DNA of 11,832 bases from Spirochaetaceae bacterium (GTDB lineage Bacteria; Spirochaetota; Spirochaetia; Treponematales; Breznakiellaceae): the NCBI GenBank assembly GCA_031265015.1, contig JAISDG010000053.1, positions 1 to 11,832 on the forward strand. Direction: 5' to 3'. Under the pieces are notes generated by a model. The model saw only the letters and a list, made by a program, of their open reading frames with translations, was not told the DNA's origin and did not search any database. A program made the translations under genes and the position numbers. Of this stretch, positions 11,345 through 11,832 are shown in pieces. Numbering within the stretch: the stretch's first letter is position 1; each line of letters begins with the position of its first letter.

Positions 11345-11832
11345 ATGACCTATCAATACTGGAACGAACACGTTGAAAAAATGCCCCGGAAAGAGCTTGA
11401 AGCCTGGCAGCTTGAGCGCCTAAAGGAAACCGTGGCCTGCAGCCTGCGTACTCCGTTTTACCAAAGACGGCTTTCCGAAGCGGGAATAACAAGCCCGGAA
11501 GACATCAAAACCCTGGCGGACCTGCGGCGTATCCCCTTTACCGCCAAAGGCGAACTGCGGGACGGCTTCCCCTACGGCTTCCTTGCCGTTCCCCGGGAAG
11601 AGGTGATCCGCCTCCACGCGTCCAGCGGCACCACCGGCGCCCCGACAACCATATACTTTAACCGGGACGACATCAGCCGCTGGACAGGTTTTGTGGCCCG
11701 CTGTATTTACGGCACGGGCTGTACGAAAGCCGACGTATTCCAGAACATGATCACCTACGGCCTTTTTACCGGCGGCCTTGGGTTCCACGCCGGCGGGGAA
11801 GAAGTGGGGATGCTCGTGATCCCTTCGGGGCC
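11345..11832 (+). CDS. paaK: Phenylacetate-CoA ligase (partial, runs off the right edge)
   Basis: The first 162 codons are present. The N-terminal part YWNEHVEKMPRKELEAWQLERLKETVACSLRTPFYQRRL is typical of PaaK. It is followed by the LADLRRIPFTAKGELRDGFPYGFLAVPREEVIRLHASSGTTGAPT segment, whose SSGTTGAPT (93-101) is the adenylate-forming AMP-binding loop. The enzyme joins aryl-acetates to CoA with ATP to AMP and PPi; related proteins act on indoleacetate as well as phenylacetate. Association with iorAB is common in anaerobic bacteria and archaea. It matches a pathway between aromatic amino acids and aryl-acetates through aryl-pyruvate and aryl-acetyl-CoA. The remaining roughly 270 residues lie outside the window. 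Confidence 0.92.
   Translation, partial: MTYQYWNEHVEKMPRKELEAWQLERLKETVACSLRTPFYQRRLSEAGITSPEDIKTLADLRRIPFTAKGELRDGFPYGFLAVPREEVIRLHASSGTTGAPTTIYFNRDDISRWTGFVARCIYGTGCTKADVFQNMITYGLFTGGLGFHAGGEEVGMLVIPSG

Overview
The window is a GC-rich bacterial segment carrying a complete F-type ATP synthase operon followed by a dispersed indolepyruvate:ferredoxin oxidoreductase / aryl-CoA ligase locus. An anaerobic spirochete of the Treponema type (for example a gut treponeme) is my best guess. This rests on the look of the small XRE regulator, a short lipoprotein with a loose lipobox and an FN3-like domain, and the strictly anaerobic ferredoxin-linked enzymes. It is an inference from memory, not a database result.

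Layout. Positions 1-104 hold the 3' end of an unidentified gene, closed by a strong intrinsic terminator (118-169). A good promoter (246-274) then starts a transcription unit whose first gene encodes a 170-residue protein resembling the N-terminal sensor domain of RsbR/RsbRD stressosome proteins. It is followed after 24 nt by atpB-E-F-H-A-G-D-C (a, c, b, delta, alpha, gamma, beta, epsilon). All eight subunits are present and intact, with junctions that overlap or lie 0-6 nt apart, except atpG-atpD (44 nt) and atpB-atpE (128 nt). The last contains an 18-bp tandem repeat made of overlapping palindromes just ahead of the high-copy c subunit. No atpI or other assembly gene is visible.

The second half has iorA (+), a small lipoprotein (-), a divergent XRE-type regulator (+), iorB (+), a Uma2/DUF820-type protein (+) and the first 162 codons of a phenylacetate-CoA ligase (paaK-like, +). 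IorA and IorB interconvert aryl-pyruvates (from aromatic amino acids) and aryl-acetyl-CoA, using ferredoxin. The PaaK-like ligase interconverts aryl-acetates and their CoA thioesters. Together they can either ferment aromatic amino acids or salvage aryl-acetates for aromatic amino-acid synthesis. The direction cannot be told from sequence.

The most interesting patterns are these. (1) Several non-operonic genes (iorA, iorB, Uma2, paaK and probably the first gene) have TTGnnn - 17/18 nt - TAnnnT promoters placed so that transcription should begin at, or a few bases before, the start codon, and they lack a usable Shine-Dalgarno. The ATP synthase cistrons mostly do have Shine-Dalgarno sites. This suggests two modes of translation initiation side by side. 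(2) A palindromic repeat array lies between atpB and atpE. (3) A perfect 12-bp palindrome is embedded in an apparent insertion in atpG. (4) IorA lacks the C-terminal 2x[4Fe-4S] ferredoxin domain usual for the family. (5) The c subunit has the helix-2 ion-site residues of Na+-type rings but lacks the helix-1 Gln. (6) atpB appears to start at CTG. I see no mobile element, CRISPR array, rRNA or tRNA in the window.
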